From Gemmata massiliana (lineage in GTDB: Bacteria > Planctomycetota > Planctomycetia > Gemmatales > Gemmataceae), in assembly GCA_000531095.1 (NCBI GenBank), contig HG799470.1, positions 198,268 through 262,267 of the forward strand: DNA of 64,000 nt, in the 5' to 3' direction. Position 1 is the first letter of the stretch, and every line of letters begins with the position of its first letter. Under the pieces are notes generated by a model that worked only from the letters and a program-made list of their open reading frames with translations, had not been told where the DNA came from and ran no database searches. Positions 23,528-32,164 of the stretch are shown in pieces. The position numbers were made by a program, and so were the translations under genes.

Positions 23528-24991
23528 ATGTTGGACCGCGGAAATCTCTCCCGCCGGGGGTTCATGAACCGCTCGGTCGGAGCCCTGATGCTCGCCGGGC
23601 TGCCCGAGTGGTACGCCCGCGACCGGTTCGGGGCCGCCGCCCGCGCCGCCGAGGACGTCAAGCCGACCGGCGCCAACGGCAAGTTGAACATCGGCGTCAT
23701 CGGGGTCGGCCCGAACCCGCGCCGGTCCAACGGCCTGTACAGCGAAGCCAAGAAGTTCAGGGACCGGGTGAACTTCACCGCCGTGTGCGACGTCGACGGG
23801 CGCCACGTCGGGCACGCGGTCACGCAGTACAAGCGCGACGGGTTCGACGTCCACGGGTTCACCGACTTCCGCGACCTCATAAACAACAAGAACGTGGACG
23901 CGGTCATCGTCGCCACGCCGGACCACTGGCACGCGGTCATCGCCATCGCCGCGATGAAGGCCGGCAAGGACGTGTACTGCGAGAAGCCGCTCACGCTCAC
24001 GATCGAAGAAGCCCTCGCGATGAAGAAGGCGACGGCCGAAACGAAGCGCGTGCTCCAGACCGGGAGCCAGCAGCGGTGCGAGATGCAGGGCCGGTTCCGC
24101 CTCGCGACCGAACTGGTCCGCGCCGGGCGCATCGGGAAGGTCGAGGGCATCGAGTGCCGGGTCGGGAGTAACCCGCGGAGCGGGGCGATCAAAGAAGTCG
24201 AGGCGCCGAAGGAACTGGACTGGGACATGTGGCTCGGGCCGGCGCCGAAGGTGCCGTACCGGTGGGCCGAGAACACCGAGAAGCGCGGCGAGGACTTCAC
24301 CAACTGCCACTACCAGTTCCGCTGGTGGTACGAGTACAGCGGCGGGAAGATGACCGACTGGGGCGCGCACCACATCGACATCGCCCAGTGGATGCTCGAC
24401 ATGGACGGCAGCGGGCCGGCCTCGGTGCAAATGAACGAGTGCGCCAAGTCGTACTCGAAGGGCGACGGGTACAACTGCCACGAAACGTTCAAGGTGACGC
24501 ACACCTACACGAACGGCGCAACAGTAGAAGTGAGCCACGGCGCCGGGTCGGTCGCCAAGGGGCTCGTGGACGCCAAGGGCGCGAAGTGGAAGGACCGAGC
24601 CGGCAAGGAACAGGACGGGGTGAACGGCGGCCAAAACGGGCTGTTGGTCAAGGGCGACAAAGGGACGCTGTTCGTCAGCCGCGAGCACCTGCTCGCGAGC
24701 GACAAGGACGTCTTCGCGCCGCTCAAAGACTCCGAGAAGCCGAAGCTCTACAGCTCGACCCCGACGAACCACATGGGCAACTTCCTCGACTGCGTGCGCT
24801 CGCGGGAAACCCCGATCTGCGGCGTGGAAGTCGGCGCCGGCTCGGTGATCGTCTGCCACCTCGGGACAATCGCGCTGCGGCTGGGCAAGAGCAAGCCGCT
24901 GACGTGGAACCCGAAGACGAACACCTTCGGCGACGAAGACGCCAACAAGATGATCGCACGCGAGCGCCGCGGCGGGTGGAAGATCAGCTAA
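23528..24991 (+). CDS. Exported Gfo/Idh/MocA-family oxidoreductase
   Basis: 487 aa from the ATG at 23528 with GAAAGGAA upstream. The N-terminus LSRRGFMNRSVGALMLAGLP is a TAT signal. Rossmann fold from about residue 50 (KLNIGVIGVGPN). The family active-site motif CEKPLT lies near residue 155 with DHWHAV just before it. The C-terminal domain has YEYSGGKMTDWGAHHIDIAQW. Such proteins are NAD(P)-dependent sugar or cyclitol oxidoreductases; exported forms are very common in planctomycetes and their substrates are mostly unknown. Followed 295 bp later by the kynurenine operon, with no evident link. Confidence 0.9.
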   Translation: MLDRGNLSRRGFMNRSVGALMLAGLPEWYARDRFGAAARAAEDVKPTGANGKLNIGVIGVGPNPRRSNGLYSEAKKFRDRVNFTAVCDVDGRHVGHAVTQYKRDGFDVHGFTDFRDLINNKNVDAVIVATPDHWHAVIAIAAMKAGKDVYCEKPLTLTIEEALAMKKATAETKRVLQTGSQQRCEMQGRFRLATELVRAGRIGKVEGIECRVGSNPRSGAIKEVEAPKELDWDMWLGPAPKVPYRWAENTEKRGEDFTNCHYQFRWWYEYSGGKMTDWGAHHIDIAQWMLDMDGSGPASVQMNECAKSYSKGDGYNCHETFKVTHTYTNGATVEVSHGAGSVAKGLVDAKGAKWKDRAGKEQDGVNGGQNGLLVKGDKGTLFVSREHLLASDKDVFAPLKDSEKPKLYSSTPTNHMGNFLDCVRSRETPICGVEVGAGSVIVCHLGTIALRLGKSKPLTWNPKTNTFGDEDANKMIARERRGGWKIS

Positions 24992-25132
24992 CCCCGGGGC
25001 GCGTTTGACCGCCTTTCGTACCGTACCCGGCTCCACGCAGCAGATTGCAAACGTGCAACATGCGAGGTGCCGGGTCGGTTCATTTCCGCCTTCCCTTGCG
25101 ACTGATCGGGGACGGATTTGTTTTTTGGTTTG

Positions 25133-25188
25133 GTGGTACAGGCCTCTGGCCTGTGGAATCACCCATACAGGCCAGAGGCCTGTACCAC
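25133..25188. repeat. Dispersed palindromic repeat, copy 3
   Basis: Variant with GTGGTACAGGCCTCTGGCC at 25133 and a matching inverse arm ending TGTACCAC at 25188. The A/T changes in the two arms compensate each other (GGTAC against GTACC), so pairing is kept. Confidence 0.9.
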
Positions 25189-25286
25189 GAACAGAAAATG
25201 CGATCAACACAGTGCCGTTGTGGGGAGCATAACCCGAGCGTAGCCACAGAAAACAGACGCTTCACACGATCCGGTGTCACCCAATC

Positions 25287-25712
25287 ATGAACCCCACTCA
25301 GCGCAAGATCGTTTCGGAGCGCGCGGCGGAGCCGGTCGGCGCGTACCCGCACGCGCGGCAAGTCGGCAACCTGCTGTTCCTGTCCGGGATCGGGCCGCGT
25401 GAGCGCGGGAGCAAGGTGATTCCCGGTGTTAAGATGGACGAAGCGGGGGCCGTGCTCGACTACGACATCGTCGAGGAAGCGAAGTCGGTGTTCCGCAACA
25501 TCCGGTTCATCCTCGAAGACGCCGGAAGTTCGTGGGAGAACATCGTCGACGTGACGGTGTTCCTCACGTCCATCGAGCGCGACTTCAAGCGATTCAACGA
25601 AATCTATCGCGAGCACTTCGGCAGCGTCGAGCCGTGCCGCACGACGGTCGAGGTCAACCGGTTGCCGACGCCGATCCACGTCGAACTCAAGGTCATCGCC
25701 ACCATCGGCTAA
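25287..25712 (+). CDS. RidA-family protein, probable 2-aminomuconate deaminase
   Basis: 141 aa. RidA/YjgF fold: LLFLSGIGPRERGSKV, the helix AKSVFRNIRFILEDAGSSW, NIVDVTVFLTSIERDFKRFN and the end CRTTVEVNRLPTPIHVELK with the conserved Arg that binds the substrate carboxylate. Position as first gene of a kynurenine-degradation operon suggests 2-aminomuconate deaminase, which releases ammonia after ACMSD and the semialdehyde dehydrogenase. The general enamine/imine deaminase role is the alternative. The next gene starts 18 bp downstream. Confidence 0.85.
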   Translation: MNPTQRKIVSERAAEPVGAYPHARQVGNLLFLSGIGPRERGSKVIPGVKMDEAGAVLDYDIVEEAKSVFRNIRFILEDAGSSWENIVDVTVFLTSIERDFKRFNEIYREHFGSVEPCRTTVEVNRLPTPIHVELKVIATIG

Positions 25713-25730
25713 TTCGCGGGAGAGTGTGAC

Positions 25731-26252
25731 ATGCTCCGCACGCCGCTCAACTTCAAAGCCTGGATCGACGAGCACCGCCACCTCTTTAAACCGCCGGTCG
25801 GCAACAAGATGGTGTGGGAGGACGCGGACTCCATCGTCATGGTGGTCGGGTCGAACACGCGAAAGGATTTCCACGTCAACGAGGGCGAAGAGTTCTTCTA
25901 CCAGGTCGAGGGCGACATCGTTCTGAAGGTGCAGGATGAAGGGGAGATCGTTGATATCCCGATCCGCGAGGGGGACATCTTCCTGCTCCCGGCGCGCGTG
26001 CCGCACTCCCCGCGCCGGCCCGATGGCACGATCGGCCTCGTGATCGAGAAGAAGCGCGAAGCGGACCAGATGGACGGCTTCCAGTGGTACTGCGAGGGGT
26101 GCGGCGCCAAGCTGCACGAGGAGTTCGCCCACATCACGAACATCGTCACACAGCTCCCGCCGATCTTCACCCGGTTCTACGGTGACGAAGCCAAGCGCGT
26201 CTGCAAAGCGTGCGGGGAACGGTTCACCGACCCGAAGAAGGTCGGCGCGTGA
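25731..26252 (+). CDS. nbaC: 3-hydroxyanthranilate 3,4-dioxygenase
   Basis: 173 aa cupin. The Fe(II) ligands are visible as H48, E54 and H92 (KDFHVNEGEEFFYQ and ARVPHSP). The C-terminus carries the rubredoxin-like site C121-x2-C124 and C158-x2-C161 found in bacterial HAO. It opens the ring of 3-hydroxyanthranilate to 2-amino-3-carboxymuconate semialdehyde, the substrate of the next gene's product. The stop overlaps the following start (TGATG), showing tight translational coupling. Confidence 0.95.
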   Translation: MLRTPLNFKAWIDEHRHLFKPPVGNKMVWEDADSIVMVVGSNTRKDFHVNEGEEFFYQVEGDIVLKVQDEGEIVDIPIREGDIFLLPARVPHSPRRPDGTIGLVIEKKREADQMDGFQWYCEGCGAKLHEEFAHITNIVTQLPPIFTRFYGDEAKRVCKACGERFTDPKKVGA

Positions 26253-27262
26253 TGCTCACCGTCGATATCCACACGCACATTCTGCCGCAACACTTGCCGC
26301 GCTGGGCCGACCGGTTCGGTTACGGCGGGTTCGTGGAACTCGCGCACCAGCGCCCCGGCTGCGCGCACATGATGGTCGACGGCAAGTTCTTCCGCGAAAT
26401 CGAGATGAACTGCTGGAGCGCGGAGAAGCGTATCGAAGAGTGCGAGGCGTGCGGCGTCCGCGTGCAGGTGCTCTCCACCGTGCCCGTCATGTTCAGCTAC
26501 TGGGCCAAGCCCGAGCACGGGTACGAGGTCGCGCGGTTCCTCAACGACGACATCGCTGAGGCGGTGCGCAAATACTCGAAGCGCTTCATCGGCCTGGGTA
26601 CCCTGCCACTTCAAGCCCCGGCCCTTGCAGTGCGCGAGCTAGACCGCTGCGTTCATGAACTCGGCTTCCGCGGGGTACAGATCGGCTCGAACGTCAACCA
26701 GACGAACCTGAACGCGGCCGAACTCTTTCCCGTCTTCCAGCGCGCGGAGGAACTCGGGGCCGCGGTGTTCGTTCACCCCTGGGAGATGTTCGGCAAAAAC
26801 GAACTCAACCAATACTGGATGCCGTGGTTGGTGGGGATGCCGGCCGAAACGACGCGGGCGATCGTGTCGCTGATCTTCGGCGGCGTCCTGGAGCGACTCC
26901 CGAAGCTGCGGATCGCGTTCGCACACGGTGGCGGGTCGTTCCCCACGACCATCGGGCGCATCGAACAGGGGTTCCGCTGCCGTCCGGATCTGTGCGCGAT
27001 TCACAATCCGGTGAACCCGCGTGAGTACCTGAATCGCATCGTCGTCGATGCGCTCGTACACGATGCACGCAGCCTGCAATACCTGATCGACGTCATGGGT
27101 TCGGAGCGCGTCGCGCTCGGCACAGACTACCCGTTCCCGCTGGGCGAAACGGAGCCGGGATCGCTCATCCGCTCCATGAAGCTCCCGCGCGACATCGAAG
27201 AGAATCTGCTGTTTCGCACCGCGTGCGCATGGTTGGGAGTGAAGCCGGAGCAGTTCGAGTAA
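26252..27262 (+). CDS. nbaD: 2-amino-3-carboxymuconate-6-semialdehyde decarboxylase (ACMSD)
   Basis: 336 aa from the ATG overlapping the HAO stop. Amidohydrolase-type TIM barrel with the metal motif H7-T-H9 at the start, a further His in VFVHPWEMFG (about residue 175), a His in IAFAHGGGSFP (about 225) and the terminal Asp in ALGTDYPFPLG (about 290). It removes CO2 from the unstable ring-opened product and so diverts it from quinolinate/NAD synthesis into degradation. Length and motifs match bacterial ACMSD. Confidence 0.94.
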   Translation: MLTVDIHTHILPQHLPRWADRFGYGGFVELAHQRPGCAHMMVDGKFFREIEMNCWSAEKRIEECEACGVRVQVLSTVPVMFSYWAKPEHGYEVARFLNDDIAEAVRKYSKRFIGLGTLPLQAPALAVRELDRCVHELGFRGVQIGSNVNQTNLNAAELFPVFQRAEELGAAVFVHPWEMFGKNELNQYWMPWLVGMPAETTRAIVSLIFGGVLERLPKLRIAFAHGGGSFPTTIGRIEQGFRCRPDLCAIHNPVNPREYLNRIVVDALVHDARSLQYLIDVMGSERVALGTDYPFPLGETEPGSLIRSMKLPRDIEENLLFRTACAWLGVKPEQFE

Positions 27263-27283
27263 ATTGAGTCATGAGGTGCCCTC

Positions 27284-28054
27284 ATGCCGTTCGCGCAGGT
27301 CACCATCGGAGAGCGCGTCTACCCCCTCACCAAGTGGGTCGACATCTCCATTCCGCTCGATCCGCACGGCGCGCAACCGAACGCTTATGGAGTCCCACCT
27401 GCAACCGCGCGTCCGTACTCCGGCGACGGCTTCGTACTCGATACGCGACGGGGCGGATCGTGTAACTGCGACGTAATCGAACTGACACCGCACTGCAACG
27501 GCACGCACACCGAGAGCGTCGGGCACCTCACGACGGAACGCTTCCCGCTCTCGAAGGTTACGCTGCCGTTGTTTCTGCCGTGCGCGCTGATTTCGGTGCC
27601 CCCCGAGGGGCGCGAGATCCGCGCCGATGCGATCGAGCGCGCGATAGGAAGGGCTCCGACCGAGTTCCGAAACGCGCTCGTCGTTCGCACGCTCCCGAAC
27701 GATCCGAACAAAATTACGCGCAAGTGGGAGGACGGGACCACTCCATACTTCGGACCCGACGCAATGGCCGCGATCCGCGCGCACGGTGTGCAGCACCTGC
27801 TCGTCGACCTACCGTCGCTCGATCCGTTGATAGATGGGGGCCACCTGACCGCGCACCGGATATTCTGGAGCATGTCGACCGGTTCAAAAGAATTACCCGA
27901 TGCGCGTGCGCGTCAGCGCACGGTCACCGAGATGATCTTCGTGCCCGATCGGGTGCCGGACGGTCGTTACGCGCTCGTGCTCCAGGTGCCGCCGCTGGTT
28001 TCGGACGCGGCTCCGTCTCGCCCACTCCTCTTCGATCTGGATGGCGCGGTATGA
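27284..28054 (+). CDS. kynB: Kynurenine formamidase (cyclase family)
   Basis: 256 aa. Cyclase/KynB fold with the metal motif HCNGTHTESVGH (about residues 66-77), a variant of the family HxGTHxDxPxH, and LLVDLPSLD in the middle region followed by HRIFW. It hydrolyses N-formylkynurenine to kynurenine. The Asp of the classical motif is Glu here. It starts 21 bp after ACMSD, and its TGA overlaps the kynU start in ATGA. No tryptophan dioxygenase gene, which would make its substrate, is in the window. Confidence 0.85.
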   Translation: MPFAQVTIGERVYPLTKWVDISIPLDPHGAQPNAYGVPPATARPYSGDGFVLDTRRGGSCNCDVIELTPHCNGTHTESVGHLTTERFPLSKVTLPLFLPCALISVPPEGREIRADAIERAIGRAPTEFRNALVVRTLPNDPNKITRKWEDGTTPYFGPDAMAAIRAHGVQHLLVDLPSLDPLIDGGHLTAHRIFWSMSTGSKELPDARARQRTVTEMIFVPDRVPDGRYALVLQVPPLVSDAAPSRPLLFDLDGAV

Positions 28055-29332
28055 CGATCGCCGAACTGCGCGCACAAGCCGACGAACTCGACCGGATCGA
28101 CGCGCTCGCGCCCTTCCGCGCGCAATTCTGCGTTCCGCGCCACACGGACGGATCAGAAACAACGTACCTGTGCGGTAACTCGCTCGGCCTCGCGCCGAGG
28201 GGCGCCCGCGCGTCCGTCGAACAGGAATTGCTCGCGTGGGAAGCGCTCGGCGTCGAGGGGCACTTCAAGCCCGAGCGCCCCTGGGTGTCGTTCCACGAGT
28301 TGTTCGCCCGGCACCTCGCGAAGATCGTGGGCGCGGCCCCGCACGAAGTGGTCGCGATGAACACGCTGACGGTGAACCTTCACCTGATGCTCACGAGCTT
28401 CTACCGCCCGGAGCCGGCGCGCTACAAAGTCCTCGTCGGGCACGCGGCGTTCCCCTCGGACCGCTACGCGCTGGCGTCGCAGATCGCCCTGCGCGGGTTT
28501 GCCCCAGCCAATGCTTTCGTCACTGCTGCACCGCGTGCGGGCGAGCACACGCTGCACACCCAAGACGTCGTCGCACTCATCGAGCAGCACGCGAGCGAAC
28601 TGGCACTCGTGCTCATGGACGGCGTGAACTACTACACCGGCGAGCGCGTCGACATCACCGCAATCACGGAAGTCGCGCACCGGTACGGGATCACCGCGGG
28701 GTTCGACCTCGCGCACGCGGCCGGCAACGTGCCGCTCGCGCTCCACGACTGGGACGTCGATTTCGCCGTGTGGTGCCATTACAAGTACCTCAACGGCGGC
28801 CCCGGGTGCGTGGCCGGGTGCTTCGTTCACGAGCGCCACGGTTTCGCACGCGACCCACTGCCGCGCATGGCGGGTTGGTGGGGGCACGACAAGCACAGCC
28901 GCTTTCAAATGGGGCCGGAGTTCGAGCCGATCCCGGGCGCGGAAGGCTGGCAACTCAGCAACCCGCCGCTGTTCTCGCTCGCCGCGCTGCTGCCGTCGCT
29001 CGAACTGTTCGCGGAAGCCGGAATGGACCGCCTCCGGGCCAAGAGCGAGGCACTCACGGGCTTCCTCGACCGCGCGCTCCGCGGTCTGTTCCCGGAGTGG
29101 ATCGAGGTCATCACACCCGCCGCTCCCACTCACAGGGGGTGCCAGCTTTCCGTGCGCGTGAAGCGAGACGCAGAAGGCGTTCACCGCGCTCGGCGCGAAC
29201 GGCGTGATCTGCGACTGGCGCGAACCGGACGTGATCCGCCTCGCCCCGGTCCCGCTGTACAATCGGTTCGCGGACGTCGTGCGGTGCGCGGAGGTTCTGT
29301 CCGCGATTTACGCGGGTTCGGATGCCCCATAA
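28051..29332 (+). CDS. kynU: Kynureninase, with a frameshift near the 3' end
   Basis: PLP enzyme of the aspartate aminotransferase fold that cleaves kynurenine or 3-hydroxykynurenine to (3-hydroxy)anthranilate plus alanine. Conserved segments: [42 protein letters not shown], and the PLP lysine in [12 protein letters not shown]. After VKRDA (about 29172) one extra base shifts the frame. The expected tail ([19 protein letters not shown] ... YAGSDAP, stop at 29330-29332) is intact one frame over. Either a sequence error or a recent inactivating indel. Without correction the frame reads on into kmo. Confidence 0.88.
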
Positions 29333-29400
29333 GGGTGCCCGGGGTTTCAACCCCGGGTACTTTCCCCGGGCGCCTCACGCCACCCAAGGCGGAACCTCCC

Positions 29401-30738
29401 ATGCGTGAAGTCACTCTGGTCGGCGGCGGATTGTCCGGCGCGCTGCTCGCGCTGATGCTGGCGCGCCGAGGGGTGAAAGTCACCGTCTACGAGCGGCGCG
29501 CGGACGTGCGCGCGGAGCAGATCGAAGAGGGGCGCTCGATCAACCTCGCGCTCTCGGTGCGCGGGATTCACGCCCTGAACCGCGTGGGGCTCGACGCCGA
29601 GATACTGGCGCGGGCGATCCCGATGCGCGGCCGGTACATCCACCCCACAACCGGCAATTGCTCGCTCATCCCCTACGGCCGCACGGCCGACGAAGTCATT
29701 CACTCCGTCGGGCGCCGCGGGCTGAACGTGCAACTGCTCGATGCCCTCGCGCGCGAGAAGAACGCCACCGTACACTTCCAGCACCGCTGCACCAACTACA
29801 ACCTCCGCACGCAAACACTGACCGTCCGCGACGAGTCCTCCGGGCGCGAGTTCAGTGCCGGGGCGCCCGTTGTGATCGGCACCGACGGCGCGGCGTCCGC
29901 AGTGCGACTCGCGCTGATGCAAAGCACGCGCATGAACTACTCGCAGGAGTATTTGGACCACGGCTATAAGGAACTGACGATCCCGCCCGCGCCCGACGGC
30001 ACGTTCCGGATGGAGCCGAACGCGCTGCACATCTGGCCGCGCGGCGGGTACATGATGATCGCGCTGCCGAATCTCGATCGCTCGTTCACCTGCACGCTGT
30101 TCCTGCCGCACCGCGGGGAACCCGGGTTCGATCAATTCCTAACGCCCGAAACCGTAACGTCGTTCTTCGCACGAACGTTCCCGGACGCGGTCCCGCTCAT
30201 TGCCGACCTCCCGGGTGAGTTCTTCCGCAACCCGACCGGCGGACTCGTGACCGTGCGCTGTTCGCAGTGGTACTCCGAGGGCCGTGTGCTCCTGCTCGGC
30301 GACGCGGCGCACGCGATCGTCCCGTTCTTCGGTCAGGGAATGAACTGCGCGTTTGAAGATTGCGAAGTGCTGGCGGACCTGTTCGACGAGCACAGCGGGA
30401 ACTGGGACGAGGTGTTCCCGCAGTTCTTCGCGTCGCGGAAGCCGAACACGGACGCGATCGCGCAACTGGCGCTGGACAACTTCATCGAGATGCGTGACAC
30501 GTCCGCCGATCCACACTTCGCGTTGAAGCGGCACCTCGAGCACAAGCTCGAAGAACGCTACCCGGGTCAGTTCGTCTCGAAGTACGGGATGGTCTCGTTC
30601 CACCGCACCCCGTACCGCGACGCCCTCGAACGCGGCCGCGTACAGGATCGAATCCTGATGGATGTGTGCGCGCGGGCGAACGCCCTCGCCGAAATCGACA
30701 TCGCCGCCGCATTCGCGCGCCTCCGTGCGGGGGCCTAA
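29401..30738 (+). CDS. kmo: Kynurenine 3-monooxygenase
   Basis: 445 aa flavoprotein. FAD-binding GGGLSG (about residues 7-12) with YERRADVR after it, the RSINLALS strip typical of KMO, DG near IGTDGAAS, and the second FAD motif LLGDAAHAIVPFFGQGMN (about residue 300). A hydrophobic C-terminal anchor like that of eukaryotic KMO is not present, so it is probably soluble. It hydroxylates kynurenine to 3-hydroxykynurenine with NADPH and O2. The ATG at 29401 follows a GGCGGAACC region; the 68-bp gap after kynU shows it is a separate gene. Confidence 0.94.
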   Translation: MREVTLVGGGLSGALLALMLARRGVKVTVYERRADVRAEQIEEGRSINLALSVRGIHALNRVGLDAEILARAIPMRGRYIHPTTGNCSLIPYGRTADEVIHSVGRRGLNVQLLDALAREKNATVHFQHRCTNYNLRTQTLTVRDESSGREFSAGAPVVIGTDGAASAVRLALMQSTRMNYSQEYLDHGYKELTIPPAPDGTFRMEPNALHIWPRGGYMMIALPNLDRSFTCTLFLPHRGEPGFDQFLTPETVTSFFARTFPDAVPLIADLPGEFFRNPTGGLVTVRCSQWYSEGRVLLLGDAAHAIVPFFGQGMNCAFEDCEVLADLFDEHSGNWDEVFPQFFASRKPNTDAIAQLALDNFIEMRDTSADPHFALKRHLEHKLEERYPGQFVSKYGMVSFHRTPYRDALERGRVQDRILMDVCARANALAEIDIAAAFARLRAGA

Positions 30739-31124
30739 CACTTTAACGGGCAATTTGAAGCGATCAAGTTGCCGTATTGGAGGTGCGCGTTTCTGTTGGT
30801 GGCACAGGACTCTGGTCTGTGCCACCAATGCAAGAATACACATCGAGACGCACGGATTTCAGGCTTTTGGCATTTTTCAGTGGCACCAGTTGCCCCTTGT
30901 CGGACCCGTTTCGGGTGTCAGTTCTGAAATGCACGACCCTTCAGCAGGCCTAGCTGAAAAAAGGACTCACGATCCAGTTTGTTGTCTTCAGTCTCGATTG
31001 ATGAAAATGAATTAGTTTTTAATATTTTATTAATTATCATATTTATTAATATGATTATATATAATTATATTGTTTGCGCTAGTTGCTGTGTATTGTTTGA
31101 GTAGCCGGCCCCACCGCTGGCGCC
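30739..31124. other. Gap after the kynurenine operon: repeat and AT-rich island
   Basis: 386 bp without a gene. It contains a short palindromic repeat (30796-30828), a bland stretch, and a strongly AT-rich island at 31013-31080 (runs such as TTTTAATATTTTATTAATT) that stands out against the GC-rich surroundings. The island ends 45 bp before the transposase remnant. Confidence 0.8.
30796..30828. repeat. Dispersed palindromic repeat, copy 4 (short form); possible terminator of the kyn operon
   Basis: Arms TTGGTGGCACAG (30796-30807) and CTGTGCCACCAA (30817-30828) are perfect complements around a 9-bp loop. It is the outer part of the longer element seen elsewhere. Placed 58 bp after kmo it could also end that transcript. 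Confidence 0.8.
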
Positions 31125-31767
31125 CTAAGCAGCCAGCCGTAGTTCGTTGTCACCATTGGCTTGGAGTCGCCGCCGGTACGTCTCGAAGCCGTCCTCGACG
31201 GCTTTGCGGAGGGCGGCCCAGGTGGTAAAGCTGCGGGTCGGCATCTCGTGGTGCTTGACCTGCTTGAATACTGGCTCGATGCGGTTCAACTCCGGGCTGT
31301 AGGGAGGCAGGTAGTACAGGTAGATACCGAGCTTCGCCAACCCGGGCCGAGCGGCCTTAACCACCCTGCCCGTGTGGATACCGGCGTCGTCCAGAACCAT
31401 CACACGCGGCACGTCTGCCGTCGGCAAACGGTTCCGCAAGTACGCGAGCAGGTCGTCCGACGTCAGCGCCCGCTCGAACGGCACCGCGTCCAGGCACCGG
31501 GCCTGTGGCTCGCACGTGGCCAGGGCGTTCACCCGCCGCCCCTGCGGGTACTCGTACTTGACCCGCTTGCGTTGCTCCGGAGGGACCACGAGTGCCCGGT
31601 CGGCAACGGCTGGCTGAACCCGCTCTCGTCCAGGTAGAACAGCCTACCGGCCCGCCTCAACTTTTTTTCAACGAGTCGAAAGTGCGACGCGCCCGCTCGA
31701 CCTTGTTCGAGTCTTGCTTGTGCCCGACGGTCTGGGCGGTCCGCCCACCTGTGCCTGTGGGCGTTCA
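31125..31767 (-). pseudogene. IS630-type transposase remnant, two frameshifts, 5' truncated
   Basis: Three reading segments join into one DDE transposase: QTVGHKQDSNKVERARRTF (from about 31750), then after a run of seven A residues (minus strand, about 31663-31669) RRAGRLFYLDESGFSQPLP with the first catalytic Asp, then after a second shift near 31590 PPEQRKRVKYEYPQGRRVN, VMVLDDAGIH (second Asp) and YSPELNRIEPVF (final Glu). The N-terminal helix-turn-helix part is missing. The A7 run could be a programmed -1 site, as known in some IS families, but the second shift shows the copy is dead. Confidence 0.8.
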
Positions 31768-31769
31768 CG

Positions 31770-31991
31770 ATGACCGGGGCGTGGGAGTGGAACCGATCCG
31801 GTGATGCGCTGGTGGCCCACCAACTCGCGTCGCCGTGGGATGACCAGGAGCGCCGCTCCAGCCACACGGACAAGCACCGGGCGCGGCAGCGGGAATTGCT
31901 GGCCGAGGAAATTAATGCGGTTGTGGTGATCGCAAAAGACGTCGCGGAACTCCGTGAACTCGCCGAACGACTACTCAACCTCGCCGTATAA
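31770..31991 (+). pseudogene. 3' fragment of an unknown gene cut off at the IS remnant
   Basis: About 70 codons with protein-like composition (LLAEEINAVVVIAKDVAEL, RELAERLLNLAV, then stop). The open part begins just where the transposase similarity on the other strand ends, which suggests the surviving C-terminus of a gene interrupted or deleted by the insertion. No family recognised. Confidence 0.4.
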
Positions 31992-32164
31992 AACCTACAA
32001 GATCGCGGAAAGTACAGTTTTCTCTCAACAGCGCACTTTTCCGCCCCTCGCATTAACTTTCGCAGGAACTGCGCTTCTTCGCCGATACACTGCTGCAGTT
32101 TCGGTTCTGCCTGGGCTATACTCAACACACGTCTGCGCCCACGAACATCAGACCGAGTACCGCG

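Noticed and set aside
23411..25210. 599-codon frame on the minus strand, ending in GTGLWPV-type peptide
   Set aside because: Antisense to the Gfo/Idh/MocA gene, and its start lies in the dispersed palindrome; composition is not protein-like.
27580..30738. A single 1052-codon frame that appears to encode a KynU-KMO fusion with a long N-terminal extension
   Set aside because: The first part is a shadow of kynB, the middle is kynU, and the junction is produced by the frameshift near 29173; separate starts and stops for kynU and kmo are visible.
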